In this document: one piece after another, positions 10,061 to 21,444 of the stretch | How the letters are laid out: each line of letters begins with the position of its first letter | How positions within the stretch are numbered: position 1 is the first letter of the stretch | Source: Lantana camara | Taxonomy: Eukaryota; Streptophyta; Magnoliopsida; Lamiales; Verbenaceae | Assembly (NCBI GenBank): GCA_037501455.1 | Contig: CM074858.1 | Location: 13,318,501-13,382,500 of the forward strand | DNA: 64,000 nucleotides | Direction of reading: 5' to 3' | Position numbers and translations under genes: made by a program | The notes under the pieces: generated by a model | Database searches by the model: none | Told to the model about the DNA's origin: nothing | The model's input: only the letters and a program-made list of their open reading frames with translations

Positions 10061-10139
10061 TGACAATCTTGTATTTAAGTCTAATTTTTCGATTTAAATG
10101 AATTTCATTATAATTAAATTTAAATAAAGGGTAGTCAGA

Positions 10140-10565
10140 TCCTCAGATGTAATTTATCTTTAGAATTATGATTCAAAGTTCTCCATCAAACCTCCAGAGG
10201 GGACTTGGGTGTGATATACCTGATCATGTACCACTCCCTTAAGAAAGAGGGTAAACTCAGAAACTCGAAAGTCATGGTTGAAACTAGAATTCTTTCTATT
10301 TAGTGTCATTGGCGGCCTACGTATAATCATAAACTACTTAAATTGCATATATTGCCATGATCTGGAGATTCTCAGGAATATTAAGAAGCGAAATGTTAGA
10401 TTATTTTATGCTCGATGCAATTATACGTTGAGTTAATTACATCTACAGGCCTGAAGTTTAGGTTAATACAGCACCATACCCTTAGGTTTGGATAATTACA
10501 TATACACCTCCTCACTGAAGTCTCAAAACTCTTTAACAGAAATGGCAAACTACCCATTAATCATT
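10140..10565. repeat. RPW8-flanking duplicated module, copy A
   Basis: It shares recognisable text with 13190-13440 and 39330-39760: GATCATGTACCACTCC, GGTTGAAACTAGAATTC, and the AATTACATCTACA...GAGGTTTGGATAATTACATAT block. It marks duplicates of DNA beside the RPW8-like genes. The CTACACCCC / ACAGAAATGRCAAACT block may itself be an older MITE. Confidence 0.65.
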
Positions 10566-10569
10566 ATTA

Positions 10570-11030
10570 ACAAGAAGCCCAATCGTCCTGTAATGACAAA
10601 AGTAAATGACAATTCATCTGAAAGAAACAAATAGTGCCCTTGTTCTCGTGGTTAACTCTAAAATGATATTTCTTCCTCATAATTTCTTCTTACTGAAAAG
10701 AGTCCTTCAATTATTAATAACTTATTTATAATTTTTGGCTCTGTATTCTAACTTTGATCTTGTGCTTTCTGTTCTTCACTAGATAAGGCCCTAATAAACC
10801 TTGCCAAAGAAACGAACTTTTTAATTGTACCCGGATAAAAAAACGAGCTTTTTAAAAAATACATAATATAACCTTTAATTAAGGCAAAATTGTAGATATT
10901 GTCGGGTAATTTACACATTCTTTGATATCGCTTTCAATTTTGTCATCTAATTTAAAATCCTTTGTAATTATAGTCCTGATTTCGGCCCGATTTACCACGT
11001 ATCCTCAATTCAGGCCAAATTTGGGGATTT
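10570..11030. other. Intergenic DNA, nothing recognised
   Basis: No coding or bounded repeat structure seen. Confidence 0.5.
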
Positions 11031-11036
11031 TTTTCC

Positions 11037-11325
11037 CGGGGAATTCCCGAAAACTCCCCAAATGATAAGTCCAATTCCTTTTAGCTCCCCATTTTCAAAA
11101 ATGATGTATTAAAACTCAAAAATCGCGTATCTAAAACCCCAAATGATGTATTTGAAATACAAGGAAAAAATCACGTTTCTAAATCCTAGAATCGCGTATC
11201 TAAATCCCAAAATCGCGTATCTAAATACCAGAATCGCGTATCTAAAACCTCAAATGATGTATTTGAAAATGGGGAGCAAAAAGGAAGTTTTCAAACCCAT
11301 GGGGAGTTTTCAAACATTCCCCCTT
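11037..11325. mobile_element. Foldback MITE, CTCCCCA family, copy 2, with internal ~20-bp tandem repeats
   Basis: The left end GGGGAATTCCCGAAAACTCCCC mirrors the right end GGGGAGTTTTCAAACATTCCCC. GCTCCCCATTTTCAAA (11081-11097) mirrors TTTGAAAATGGGGAGC (11262-11277). Inside are four or five tandem copies of an AATCGCGTATCTAAATCCCA-like unit (11120-11250). The frame across this block is an artefact of the repeat. Confidence 0.65.
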
Positions 11326-11719
11326 TTTTTCCCCTTAGTCATCCAATTCAAATATTTGGCCAACAACTGAACTCTGAGGTGTACTATTATATCAAAAATA
11401 ATAATAAAAAAATCCATATACACCCAAGTAGAAATCTGATGTGCTATAAAATTTGGGATTTTTCTAATTTTAGTTAACTATAGATCCACGTGTCAATTAA
11501 ATATAATATAAAATAAAATCTGTTTACATAGCAAGATTTAAAACAAAATTAGAAAATATTCTATAATAAAATTTCAGATAAGATATATATATAAATATTC
11601 AAATTATATTAAAAATTTAATTTTTATAATTTATATATTAAATGGAAAAATTCTAAAATATTAAACAATTTAATATATCCACTTGTTCATATATTTATTA
11701 GGGGTAATAGTATTTTCCC

Positions 11720-12059
11720 TAGGGAAGCAAATGAACCGAGCTGGCTCGCGAGCTTGACAAATAGGTTCGTGATAAGCCCGAATCCAAGCTATTTTGTATC
11801 TAACTCGTGGCTCGCGAGTCTATATATTTAAATAAAAATATAATGTATTAATATATATATATAAATATACTTAATTAATATATAATATTATACATATACT
11901 GATTTATATATAAATATATTTAATTATTTAAAATATTTTTTTAATTTAAAAAATATACCTTCAATTTAGCTCGAGCTGAACCGCTTGCAAGCCTTGGTCG
12001 AGTCGAGCTCGAGCTCGAGCCAAGGAAAAAGGCCAAGGCTCGTCTCGTTTGCATCCCTA
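11720..12059. mobile_element. 340-bp hAT-type MITE
   Basis: The ends TAGGGAAGCAAATGAACCGAG and CTCGTCTCGTTTGCATCCCTA form an imperfect inverted repeat of the TAGGGATGCAAACGAG type. They are flanked by ATTTTCCC (11712-11719) and AGTTTCCC (12060-12067), an 8-bp duplication with one mismatch. Subterminal GCTCGCGAGC / GAGCTCGAGCTCGAGC runs are present. The centre is AT-rich and non-coding. Confidence 0.75.
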
Positions 12060-12063
12060 AGTT

Positions 12064-12841
12064 TCCCCAACTTTGGGGGTGTTTGTAATTTACCCTCAAC
12101 CTTCGAGTTTTAGTGTAAGTATTACATAACCTTTGAAATTTGTTTTCAAACAGCTCATTTGACTGGAAATTTTCGTCGAAAACTTCTAGAGGGGGTATTA
12201 GAGAACAACCTTTGTACTATTTAAATCAAAACGTGAAGGTTTGGGGGTAAAGTACAAATACCCCAAATTATGCATATTTTAATGAATATATAGATTACCA
12301 AAATGAAATATAAAAAACAAAACATGTCTAAATAAACTTGGTTTCGATATAAATTACTAAAATTAAAAACAAAAAAATATGTGTAACCAAAGAGTTATAA
12401 ATAAAAAAATATGGGTATTAGGATTTCTATGTAGTATTTTTGAGTAATTAGTATATTTCACTAATTATATTATTCAGATTGGCTAAAAAAAAACCCAAAT
12501 ACCTCTATTTGATTTTTCATTTATGACTATTCGACTATATGTGTTTTTTGTTTTTTAATTTAATAATTTGTATCTAGATCATATTTATTTAAATATGTCA
12601 TTTTGGTTATGTATATATAGATTAAAACATGCATAATTGGGGATATTTGCATTTTATCCTCCAAACCTTCACATTTTGGTATAAATAGTACATAACCTTT
12701 AAAGTTTGTTCTCTAATACTCCCTCAAAAAATTTCCCGCCAAATGGAGAGTTTGAAACAAATTTCAAAGGTTATGTATTACTTACTTACACTAAAACTCA
12801 AAGATTGGGGGTAAAGTGCAAACACCCCCAAAGGTTAGGGG
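12064..12841. mobile_element. 778-bp foldback element with ~220-bp inverted arms
   Basis: The left arm begins CCCCAACTTTGGGGGTGTTTG and the right arm ends with its near-complement CAAACACCCCCAAAGGTTAGGGG. The pairing continues inward (ATTACATAACCTTTGAAA with TTTCAAAGGTTATGTATTAC, and TATGCATA near 12270 with TGCATAAT near 12630). The centre (~12300-12600) is AT-rich and non-coding. It abuts the hAT MITE at 11720-12059. Confidence 0.7.
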
Positions 12842-13189
12842 TTTATTAATATATAATTATTTCACATGTATATTTAAAAAAACAAAAACCAAAATTTAAA
12901 ACTTAAAAAAAAAATTAAAAAATACTTGTGTAAATAAAAATTTAATATTTTTTAGATATATTAAATTTACTTTTCATATTAATACAGATTCTATAATTAT
13001 TTTTATATAATTATTAAATTATGATAAATAAACAAATATGTAGCATAAGAGTATGCCATATCAATAATTAATTAAAATAAAATTAAAAAATATGAAAGAA
13101 AAAAGGATAAATTATAAAATAAAGGAAAATAAAAAATTTACAAAATCAGAATTATGAGACGAAAGTTGTCAGCCAAACCACCAGTGTGA

Positions 13190-14665
13190 CAAAGAAACAA
13201 TTACTTGATCATGTACCACTCCTGTAAGAAAAAGGATAAGCCCTACCTTGTGAAAATATCATGGTTGAAACTAGAATTCATTCCAAGATTGGACACACTT
13301 ATATATATGGTTAATTACATCTACACCCCCTGAGGTTCATAAAATACAGCAACATCCCTGAGGTTTAGATAACTACATATACGCCACCTCAACTTAAGTC
13401 TCAAATCTCTCAACAGAAATGACAAACTGCCCATACACTTTACCAAAACCTCTTGCTAAGAGAGGCGAAAGAAATTGATAATCTTCATTTTTAACAAGTT
13501 ATAAGCTTCCGGTGCATGTAATCAAATCTATATTTTCTATTCATTTACTAACAAGAAGCCTAATCTACCTGTCATGACAAACTAAATGATCATTCCATAT
13601 AGTGTCCTTGTTCTTGTGGTTCAACTCAAAAAAGATATTGAAACTAGTTGCGAATTCCCAATATTCACATTTGCATGTTCTTCGACAATAAAGAAAGAAT
13701 ACTTACCTGTCAACCAGATTTCTTGTGAGGGATTGGCACCTTTGTACCTGATATTTAAAAGTATGACACAGGAGGAATACCTATTTTCTAATTCATGCAG
13801 CATGGTCAGTTTGTCCATTTATTCACAACTAACCTTAAACAAAGAAACGTGGTAATTACTAGTTAGACAGCGGTCACCTTTCCAGGATATAGAGCATACC
13901 TGGATATTGTTTCTGGAAGTGAAGGGAGATTAGTGAAATTTCGACTCAGGCAAATTGTGCTTTTTACAGAAAGGATTAAACCAGTTTGTATTATTTCTGC
14001 ATTTCACCATTCTTTTCCTACAATCAGGAGAGTTCAGCAATTTAGTCCACAATTTAATCACATAGTAGCAAAATGCATGATAAGCACTCCACGAATAATC
14101 ATAAAGAATTGTATGCAAATACAGACTTAACAACCACCTGCCATGCATTTCATAAGCTCATGTCATCTTAACCGTACAATTGAAAAGTCACAAATTAGTT
14201 CAATAACAGGCACGGGTCAAAACTAAGATCTATGTGACAAATCTGAGAGCAAGAACAAAGTTTTTAAGATTCCACCCATCTCAACTACTGCAGTTTATGT
14301 GTGTGTCACCATACCGAAAACAGAGATCAAGATGAAATTACACTTTTCTTAGGGACCGTGCCAGACGGTTAAGAGTCCTCTTTAAGTCCGGCTCTGAAGA
14401 AAACGTTCTATTGCTAAATTGGGCTCAACTAGGTTCATTGAAAACGTGGCAGTTGATTGAGATTGAGAATTGGAGTTAAGAGGATAGTAACACCAACACA
14501 CTGCCAATTTCAGGGACGAGAGATTCCAGTTAATACATAGTGATTACTGTGTATTGGCTGCACATATCTGCTAGAACTGGAACTACACTACAATTCGATG
14601 AACTCGACTACTTGAGCTATGTCGTAACACCATCAAGAGATAATATCATTATCCTTTCACTAATA
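13190..14665. repeat. RPW8-flanking duplicated module, copy B (~1.5 kb)
   Basis: It is collinear with 39465-41035, with long nearly identical blocks (for example GAAGTGAAGGGAGATTAGTG near 13917 and 40248). In both copies two short stretches read on the minus strand are bounded by AG and GT with unchanged lengths: 41 bp (13707-13747 and 40037-40077) and 13 bp (13900-13912 and 40229-40241). They look like remnants of small exons; translated in the only compatible phase they give RYKGA(N/D)P-type residues. I do not recognise the parent gene. Confidence 0.65.
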
Positions 14666-15061
14666 GAGACTAGAACAGAATTCACTGTGGTGGCAGGATG
14701 TTAACCTGAATTCATATTTGTCTATTTATTGAACAATCAGAAACCACTCAACATATAGAAACTAAAATTGATCTGACATTTTCAAAGTACATGTTGTTTA
14801 TTCCCCAAATCACTGCAAATTTTTCCTGACACAAACACCCCCCAAAACAAGCACCTCTCATAGATAAAAGATTCTACAGGAAATTGAACAATAACAAAAA
14901 ACTATAAACAATCACAATTGACAAGTAACAAAAACTTAATTAGAAATACAAACAGATCAAATAGAATCTCGATTATATATAAAGGAACCTTTTATTTGGC
15001 CATCATTGCCATTTCCACAATCCGTGTTTCCACCCTCCTCAAATCCAGCAGCAATCTTTTA

Positions 15062-15918
15062 GAAACTGTTGGAACAGCGTCGAACAATCCCAATTCTGCT
15101 GAGTAGTGAGATTAACTCATTGATTTTTTCCTCTAAGTTACTCACTGCAACTGAAATCTTTTTGCTCTCACGAAAATGAAGGGCAACCACGTCCAGCTGA
15201 AAAAAACTCACGAGCGAAGATTCCAAGTTGCATAATTTGATGGAGTAGTACCACCTCTTGCAAACATTCCACTTTTTCACCTTGGCGCATCTCAGGAGGA
15301 GCTTGTCTGTCAAGTATCCCACATTGAATAATCAAAGATGTGGAGCTCAATATATAATGGCTTGGCAACCCTCCCCTCAACAGCTAGCTTTTGGGGGTGA
15401 GTAAGGCCAAGCACATTATTCATCATGGTATCAGAGCAGGTCCGATTCTAGGCCTGTCTCTCCACCCGGTCGGATGTTTCGATTCCCGACTTGCAGATGT
15501 TCCGATTCCTGCAATGTTCACGCTCCAGTTTGTCCCGCATTCCGCGGCCCTGGGCGTGACAGGGGTGTGTCAAGTATCCCACATCGAATAATCAAAGATG
15601 TGGAGCTCAATATATAATGACTTGGCAACCCTCCCCTCAACAGCTAGCTTTTGGGGGTGAGTAAGGCCAAGCACATTATTCATCATTGTCGCCCTCCAAT
15701 AAGTGATCGGCGAAAATTTTTGTTTCATTTTGGGTGCGGTTTAAAGTCAGGTTGAAGCCGTCGACTTCATCCATGGCGAGCTTAATTAGACAGAGCGTTG
15801 ACTGTAAGCGGTTAAGGTGAGAGCTGAAAAGGGCTGCTCTTTGGGTGGTTTGGAAAGCTAATTTGAAGAAATGATCAAAAGCCGTACCCAGAGCAGCTCC
15901 TTCAACCAAGCCTCCCAT
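15062..15918 (-). pseudogene. RPW8-like gene split by a TRIM insertion
   Basis: The N-terminal half (15691-15918) begins with the family start MGGLVEGAALG and reaches 'LLEGD'. The C-terminal half (15062-15307) resumes at 'KLLLRCAKV' and runs through the KKWN, SFFQLDV and EEKINEL blocks. Between them lies a 378-bp TRIM (15308-15685) with a 5-bp duplication TTGTC. Removing the TRIM and one duplication leaves the two halves in the same frame, so the gene was open when hit. The residual frame ends at TAA (15059-15061), ~23 codons before the family C-terminus. The adjacent 5' DNA (15920-16080) resembles leaders of the other copies. In its present state it would encode a truncated domain. Confidence 0.85.
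15308..15685 (+). mobile_element. Complete TRIM retroelement (378 bp)
   Basis: Two 118-bp terminal repeats (15308-15425 and 15568-15685) start TGTCAAG and end TTCATCA, with two differences between them. A primer binding site TGGTATCAGAGCAGG (15426-15440) matches the initiator-Met type. The internal part is only 142 bp and ends in a purine-rich stretch GGGCGTGACAGGGGTG. A perfect 5-bp duplication TTGTC flanks the element (15303-15307 and 15686-15690). No coding capacity. It lacks the 5S rRNA segment that defines Cassandra TRIMs. Few LTR differences suggest a fairly recent insertion. Confidence 0.92.
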
Positions 15919-16728
15919 TAACGTCAAATTGTCAAGAAAATTGTTAACAGCAACTGAAGGATGACCTGTTTTTATGAATGCAATATTGAATCTATGATAG
16001 AGATTTTTTGTGATTGTTGGAGGAGATGGGGAGCTGGGAGCGTGGCATCTGCTGCTCTCTATCACTGCTGCATTCGAAAATTATCAAATTATATATATAC
16101 CAAATAAATGATGATGGATACGATGGAGGGTGGAGTATGTATGTATGCATGACAAAGTGTGCATGGCAAAAACCTATGAGGCATACTTTGTCCACGGGGG
16201 CAATTGCTTTGCATTTTTGTAGTCTAACTTGTCCATCTTCCGGGTAATCGTACTATTTTTTTCTTCAAATGTCCATGTCTCCATCATGCGGTTAGTCAAT
16301 GTTGAGGATAATTTTATTACGAATCTGATTCAGTTATTATAACAAAAGGATACATTTTTATCGTGTGATTGATAAAGATTTTAAAATGAACGATCAATTA
16401 ATAACAAATGTAATGTATTTGTCATTCATTATAATTGATTGGATTGGAACAGACTATAAATCTAGATGTTCGACTGGGCAACGAACCGTTATTACACCGT
16501 AAGGTTTGTTTACAGTAAAGTTGGTCACTTTTTCTGAATTTTGAGTCATGATCATCTACTATCCGTTTTTTAAATAACCCTTCATTTTATTTATTTTTTT
16601 CTATCAATATTCATTTTGATTGATTTGTATAGGGTAAACCAAAATAAGTTTATACTTATTAATTTATCAAATTATTAATATAATATACTTTAATTTGCTT
16701 TTTTAGGGCCGGCCGAGACGGCCTAACT

Positions 16729-16964
16729 CAGTGGCGGAGCCACAGCCTGCCAGGGGTACAATTGACCCCCTCAAAAAAAAAATTTTAATTATTATGTACA
16801 TAAATAGATATTTGTATATATAATTTTATGGGATTTTTCATTATTGACTCCCTCATCAAAGTTAAAATTAATACTAGTGAGGGTTAATATAGTAAATTAT
16901 TGAACCCCTTTTAATATTATGCTTTAATCGATCCCTCTAACTAAAATTTCTGACTCCGCTATTG
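16729..16964. mobile_element. 236-bp hAT-type MITE (CAGTGGCGGAGCCA family)
   Basis: The ends CAGTGGCGGAGCCACAG and CTGACTCCGCTATTG match the common plant terminal repeat CAGTGGCGGAGCCAG with a few mismatches. Flanks GCCTAACT (16721-16728) and ACCTAACT (16965-16972) form an 8-bp duplication with one mismatch. No coding sequence. Confidence 0.75.
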
Positions 16965-17056
16965 ACCTAACTACAACACTCGGAAAATAAGGTCCTATAG
17001 TAGATCAATTATGGATTATCATGCCAAAGAAGATTTAGTTTATTTTAGGTCCATAC

Positions 17057-17741
17057 TGATAGGAAAGGCATACACCAAAACCGAGTGTACGCAGCGGAAA
17101 TTAAAACTCCTTTCCAAATGCCCAATAAACAATCAACCAAGTATGCCCAAGGATAGAAAAATAATCAACCAAACAAATCGAGAATAGAGACACGAGAATT
17201 TTTAACGTGGAAAACCCCTTCAAAACGAAGAGTAAAAACCACGAGGCCTACGAGACCCAACAACAAATCCACTATAATACGAGGCAAAAATTACAGCGGT
17301 TCAACACCAATAAATCTAACTCCAAACACGAACCAAACACCGATTCGATCCAAAACGAACTAGAACACAAAAGGAGAAAAGAACCCAAAAATAAGCCGAA
17401 AAACGTGTAACTGTTCACGCACCAAAAAACCCAACTTATAGAGCTCCAAATCCGATCTCCACCGTTCACTTTCAAGTTCGATGAGTTAGGAACCTGCTGT
17501 CCGAAAATCAGCTCGATCGGACCACAAATGACCTCCCGATCATCCGTGCAAAGTTGCTGTCGCTGCCCCTAAAAACTGAAAATATGAGCAGAAAATATTT
17601 CCCCCAAAACTGCTGTTCCTATTTTGGATCAGCAACTAAAACCAAAAAACATAAAACCCTATTCAACTAAGAAAAGGTTTTAATGATGGGCTTTGACTTC
17701 AATTTAATTGGGCCAATAAAATATATGGGCTGGACCCAACA
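17057..17741 (-). mobile_element. Solo LTR (685 bp) with 5-bp target duplication
   Basis: On the minus strand it begins TGTTGGGTCC and ends CCTATCA. It is flanked by an exact 5-bp duplication CATAC (17052-17056 and 17742-17746). No primer site, internal region or second LTR is present. This is the expected product of recombination between two LTRs. Orientation is inferred from the TGTTGGG start. The open frame at 17207-17410 lies inside it and is not a gene. Confidence 0.78.
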
Positions 17742-17744
17742 CAT

Positions 17745-18065
17745 ACCCAATAAGGTAATTCAATCAAATTCTGAAACATGTCATTTTCTCTTTCTTAATC
17801 ATAAAGGTAACCCGACACATATTGTTTTTTTAATGGGCTTTATATTTTATGAAATATAATATACTTTATAAGATAAGGACCTGCACTTCATAAGCAGTCT
17901 AGTTATCCACTTTTCCTCGAATGATCTACTAAGTTTAAATTAGTCAACAAATAGGAGAGTTCACCTGATGATGGAAATTGTGGGTAGGTGTGCTGTTTGC
18001 TGTTTAGTGGGAAATGCCGGCTTTTTTTTTTTTTTTAACCCTTTCTTTTCCCCGTATTAAACTGG
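17745..18065. other. Intergenic DNA, nothing recognised
   Basis: AT-rich with a T-run near 18024-18037. No feature supported. Confidence 0.5.
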
Positions 18066-18070
18066 AGTAT

Positions 18071-18173
18071 CTTGCCAACAAAAATTAGTTCAAGTGATAA
18101 ATGGATTTATTTTCAAGATTAAGGTTCCAGGTCCGAATCCCATTTGGACATGCGTGTATAAAAAAAAAAAAAA
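18071..18173 (+). mobile_element. Diverged SINE
   Basis: It shares the GCCAACA-GTTCAAGTG head with the SINE at 88-201. It has a B-box-like GGTCCGAATCC at 18130-18140 and a 14-nt A-run at the 3' end. No clear target duplication was found. Confidence 0.6.
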
Positions 18174-18408
18174 TTTGGTGTATATTATCTTTATTTAATT
18201 ATATGAAGAAATTAAATCTTCACATCGATGTATAATTTGTAGGGCAAAAAAATTTTTTTTTTTGCCACCTTGATTTTGTCATCTAAACATTTTTCAAAAA
18301 TTTCTATCACTATCTAAACTTTTAAAACTTGATACTTTACCACCTGAGTTGAATTTTCCAACCAAAATATTCAGGCGAATAAATAATGTACTTAACACAT
18401 GCTTAAAG

Positions 18409-19879
18409 AGCCAACGACCCCAAAAACCCTGTGTTATCCGAAATGATCATAAAAAACCCTGACAAAAAAAAACTACTTTAAAAAACCCTCTGTTTTTTAA
18501 AATAAACTCACCGCCCCCTCATTCCAAATAGTCAACAAAAAAGAGTAAAATTCCTATTATACCCTTATACACTATTTCAGACATATAATGCTATTAAAAA
18601 TTATTAAATAAGTTTAATAATATATATATTAATAACTTATTATTTATATATGTGTATATGTATATATAATTAGTATTATATATTAATAATATTATTTATA
18701 CATATTAATAATTATATATATATATATTTCTCAATTTATGCATATATATATTTTTATACATAATACATATGTATAATGTATATATATTATTTAGATATAT
18801 TATTTACAAATACAAATTAATAATTACATATATATATATATACATACACAATAAATATTAGTAATTATATATATATATATATATATATATACATAATACA
18901 TAATACATAATACATATACATGTATGTATATATATATATCACAAAAGAGAATACATAATACAAATATATGTGTGTATATATATCGTCCTCCATCTTCATC
19001 ATCTCCAGGCCGTCTTCAATCTTCATCATCTTCAGGCTCCAACTGCCGACGCCTTTGCCATCGACGGGATCTTGCCGTCTCTCCTGCTATCTTCGCCGCC
19101 GCCTCCGCCATCGCGTACGGCGGAGTGAAGCAACAGCGCCGGCGGCGTGAATGCGGGCAGCGACTGGATGGCCGTTTCGGCCATCCTCCGACGACGGAAT
19201 CATTGGGTTTCGACTAAATTCGACGAGGCGAGTCTAGTGGTGACACTCCCGTCACCTGAAACCGACCCGAACGACGGCGACGACGGAGCAACGGAGGCGT
19301 ACGACTGTTCACGACGGTGATCGATTTTCGGTGAAATTTTCCGGCGAACAACGTATGCATTTCAAATTTCTCAGCATGGGTAAGCTAATGCAATTTACGG
19401 ATTTGAATTTCGTTAAACGGTTTGAGGGCAATTGCGATTTCAAACTTTAGATTTCATGTTTTTGGATTTGAAATTGGGACAAACGGTTTGGAATTTTCAG
19501 AAAACAATCAGACATATGAAACAAGCACGACGAGTATATACGGGGGTGATTTTTGGAGATTTTTCCGGCGACCTTCAATGGAGGTCCGGCGGCGGTTTCC
19601 GGCAGCCACCGGCAGCTCAGTTTATATATATATATATTATATTTATATATATATTATATTATTTATTTATATAATGGAGGGGTAAAATAGTCATTTTAAT
19701 CGAAAAAGTGGAAAAATTCTCAATCTTACTCGCAGTCAACGCGTGTGAAACACACATTCTAGTTTCAGGGTTTTTCGTGCATATTCTGAAAAAGATAAGG
19801 TTTTTTAAAGTACTTTTTTTTTGTCGAGGTTTTTTTTGATCTTTTCGTATTACACAGGGTAGCTGGATGAAAATTTCCC
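18409..19879. mobile_element. Mutator-like element with GC-rich cargo (possible Pack-MULE)
   Basis: Inverted ends of ~100 bp: left CCCTGTGTTATCCGAAATGATC, AAAAAACC, GACAAAAAAAAAC...; right mirrored (GATCTTTTCGTATTACACAGGG). An 11-bp direct repeat CATGCTTAAAG lies on both sides (18398-18408 and 19880-19890). The outermost ~20 bp of the two ends match poorly, so boundaries are approximate. After a long (TA)n stretch (18600-18960), the inside changes abruptly to GC-rich sequence (18975-19370, 19560-19620) with short proline/serine/arginine-rich frames. This looks like captured 5' gene sequence. No transposase is present. Confidence 0.55.
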
Positions 19880-20239
19880 CATGCTTAAAGTAAGAGAACT
19901 GAACTGATGAAAAACGATCACTAATCTAGTACCGTGTAAAAGAAGATTTAAGCTTTAGAAGCTCGAGTGGATCACGGAACAAATAAATAATCAAAAAAAG
20001 AACTGAACAGGAAATACAATCAAATTACAAAAACCTATAAATAATCACAAGCGACGCAACTGGAAATACAATCAAACAAAGTAGAATCCCATTTGTCTGT
20101 AAAGGGATGAAGAGAAAACGCAGATGGGCAAGCAAGGGAGCAGTCAGCAGAGCACAAATCGAACAGAAAGAGAACGAATTGAGGGAGAACTTGATTTTCA
20201 TTAAATCTGGTCAAGAATAATATGCCTATCACGTGGCAT

Positions 20240-20389
20240 CTATGATGCACGGACACTACTAAAAATTTCATTTTACCGTGTCGTGTCGTGTCCGACACTC
20301 CTCACGAGGGAAATTCAAGAAAAAATCTGTGTCGCCGTATCCGTGTCGTGTCGTGTCTATGTCGCCGTGTCCGTGTCCGTGTATCATAG
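20240..20389. mobile_element. 150-bp hAT-type MITE with exact 8-bp duplication
   Basis: The ends CTATGATGCACGGACAC and GTGTCCGTGTATCATAG are inverted with one mismatch. CGTGGCAT flanks both sides (20232-20239 and 20390-20397). The interior is rich in CGTGTCGTGTC repeats. The short frames across it are repeat artefacts. Confidence 0.85.
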
Positions 20390-20788
20390 CGTGGCATATA
20401 TACACAGCACATGTTGTATCCAACTTACGGTAAAGCCCACTCATCTAAACCAACCGTCACCCTTCATCATTTATGATATTCGGATACGAACACGATAAAT
20501 ATATAAATATGGTGATATAATTTTTTTTTTTTTTTTTTTTTACATGAAAAGTGACGTATTTGACACCGATATTCAGTAGAACACAACACAATAAAATAAT
20601 ATTTTTGTTCATCATAGCTCTCCACTCGTAAAAACGTAGTAACTAATACATAAAGTCCAACAATCCCAATGACATAAAACTCTATGTCGCTAATACAGAT
20701 ACAACGCGTTTCTTATACAAGTTTAAGTTCATGTGTGTGAAAAAAAAAAAAAAAAACAAGCCTGAACAGAACTCCATAAGGAAACCTT

Positions 20789-21337
20789 TTATTTGTCCAT
20801 TCTCTCGGTAATTTCTCCACAACCGGCGTTTCCACCATCCTCAGATCCAGCAACACTCTTTGAGAAACTGTTAGAACAGCATTGAACAATCTGATTTCTA
20901 GTGAGTAGTGAGTTTAACTCATTGATTCTCTCTTCCAACTTGCTCACGACAACTGAAATCCTTTTGCTCTCACGAAAATGAAGAGCAGCCACGTCCAGCT
21001 GAAAAAACCTCACGAGTGAAGATTCCAAGTTGCTTAATTTGATAGAGTAGTACCACCTCTTGAAAGCATTCCACCTTTTCACCTTGGAGCATTTCCGGAT
21101 GATCTTTTCGCCCTCCAGTAATCGTCAGGCAAAGATATGTACTTCGAGTTGGGTGCGGTTTAAGATTGTGTTGAAGATGTAGACGTCGTCAGTGGCGAGC
21201 TTAATTAGGCAGAGCGTTGACTTTAAGCGGTTAAAGTCCTTGCTGAAGAGGGCTACTCTAGGGGTGGTTTCCAAAGATGATTTGAAGAAAAGATCAAACG
21301 CCATTCCCAGAGCAGCTCCTTCCACCAAGCCTCCCAT
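20789..21337 (-). pseudogene. RPW8-like gene with a single premature stop
   Basis: It starts with the family MGGLVEGAALG. The whole domain is present in one frame, including KCSKVKRWN, FFQLDVAALHF and the conserved C-terminal 'GNAGCGEITE' tail. The only defect I see is TGA (minus strand of 21125-21127) at codon 71, where sister copies have glycine or aspartate (GCC GGT CGG / GCC GAT CAC). Length matches the intact 185-aa gene. It could be a recent pseudogene, an allele-specific null, or a base error; in-frame conservation after the stop shows the inactivation is young. Confidence 0.82.
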
Positions 21338-21444
21338 TGTGAACAGAAGTTAACAGGAAAATGCAATATTTTGAATCTATGATGGGATTATTGTGATCGT
21401 TGGACGGATGCCTCTTGTTCTTTGCATATAAGAACGAAGGGAAA

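Noticed and set aside
15308..15685. Cassandra-type TRIM with 5S rRNA
   Set aside because: No 5S-like internal promoter sequence is visible in the 118-bp LTR; only general TRIM structure is supported.
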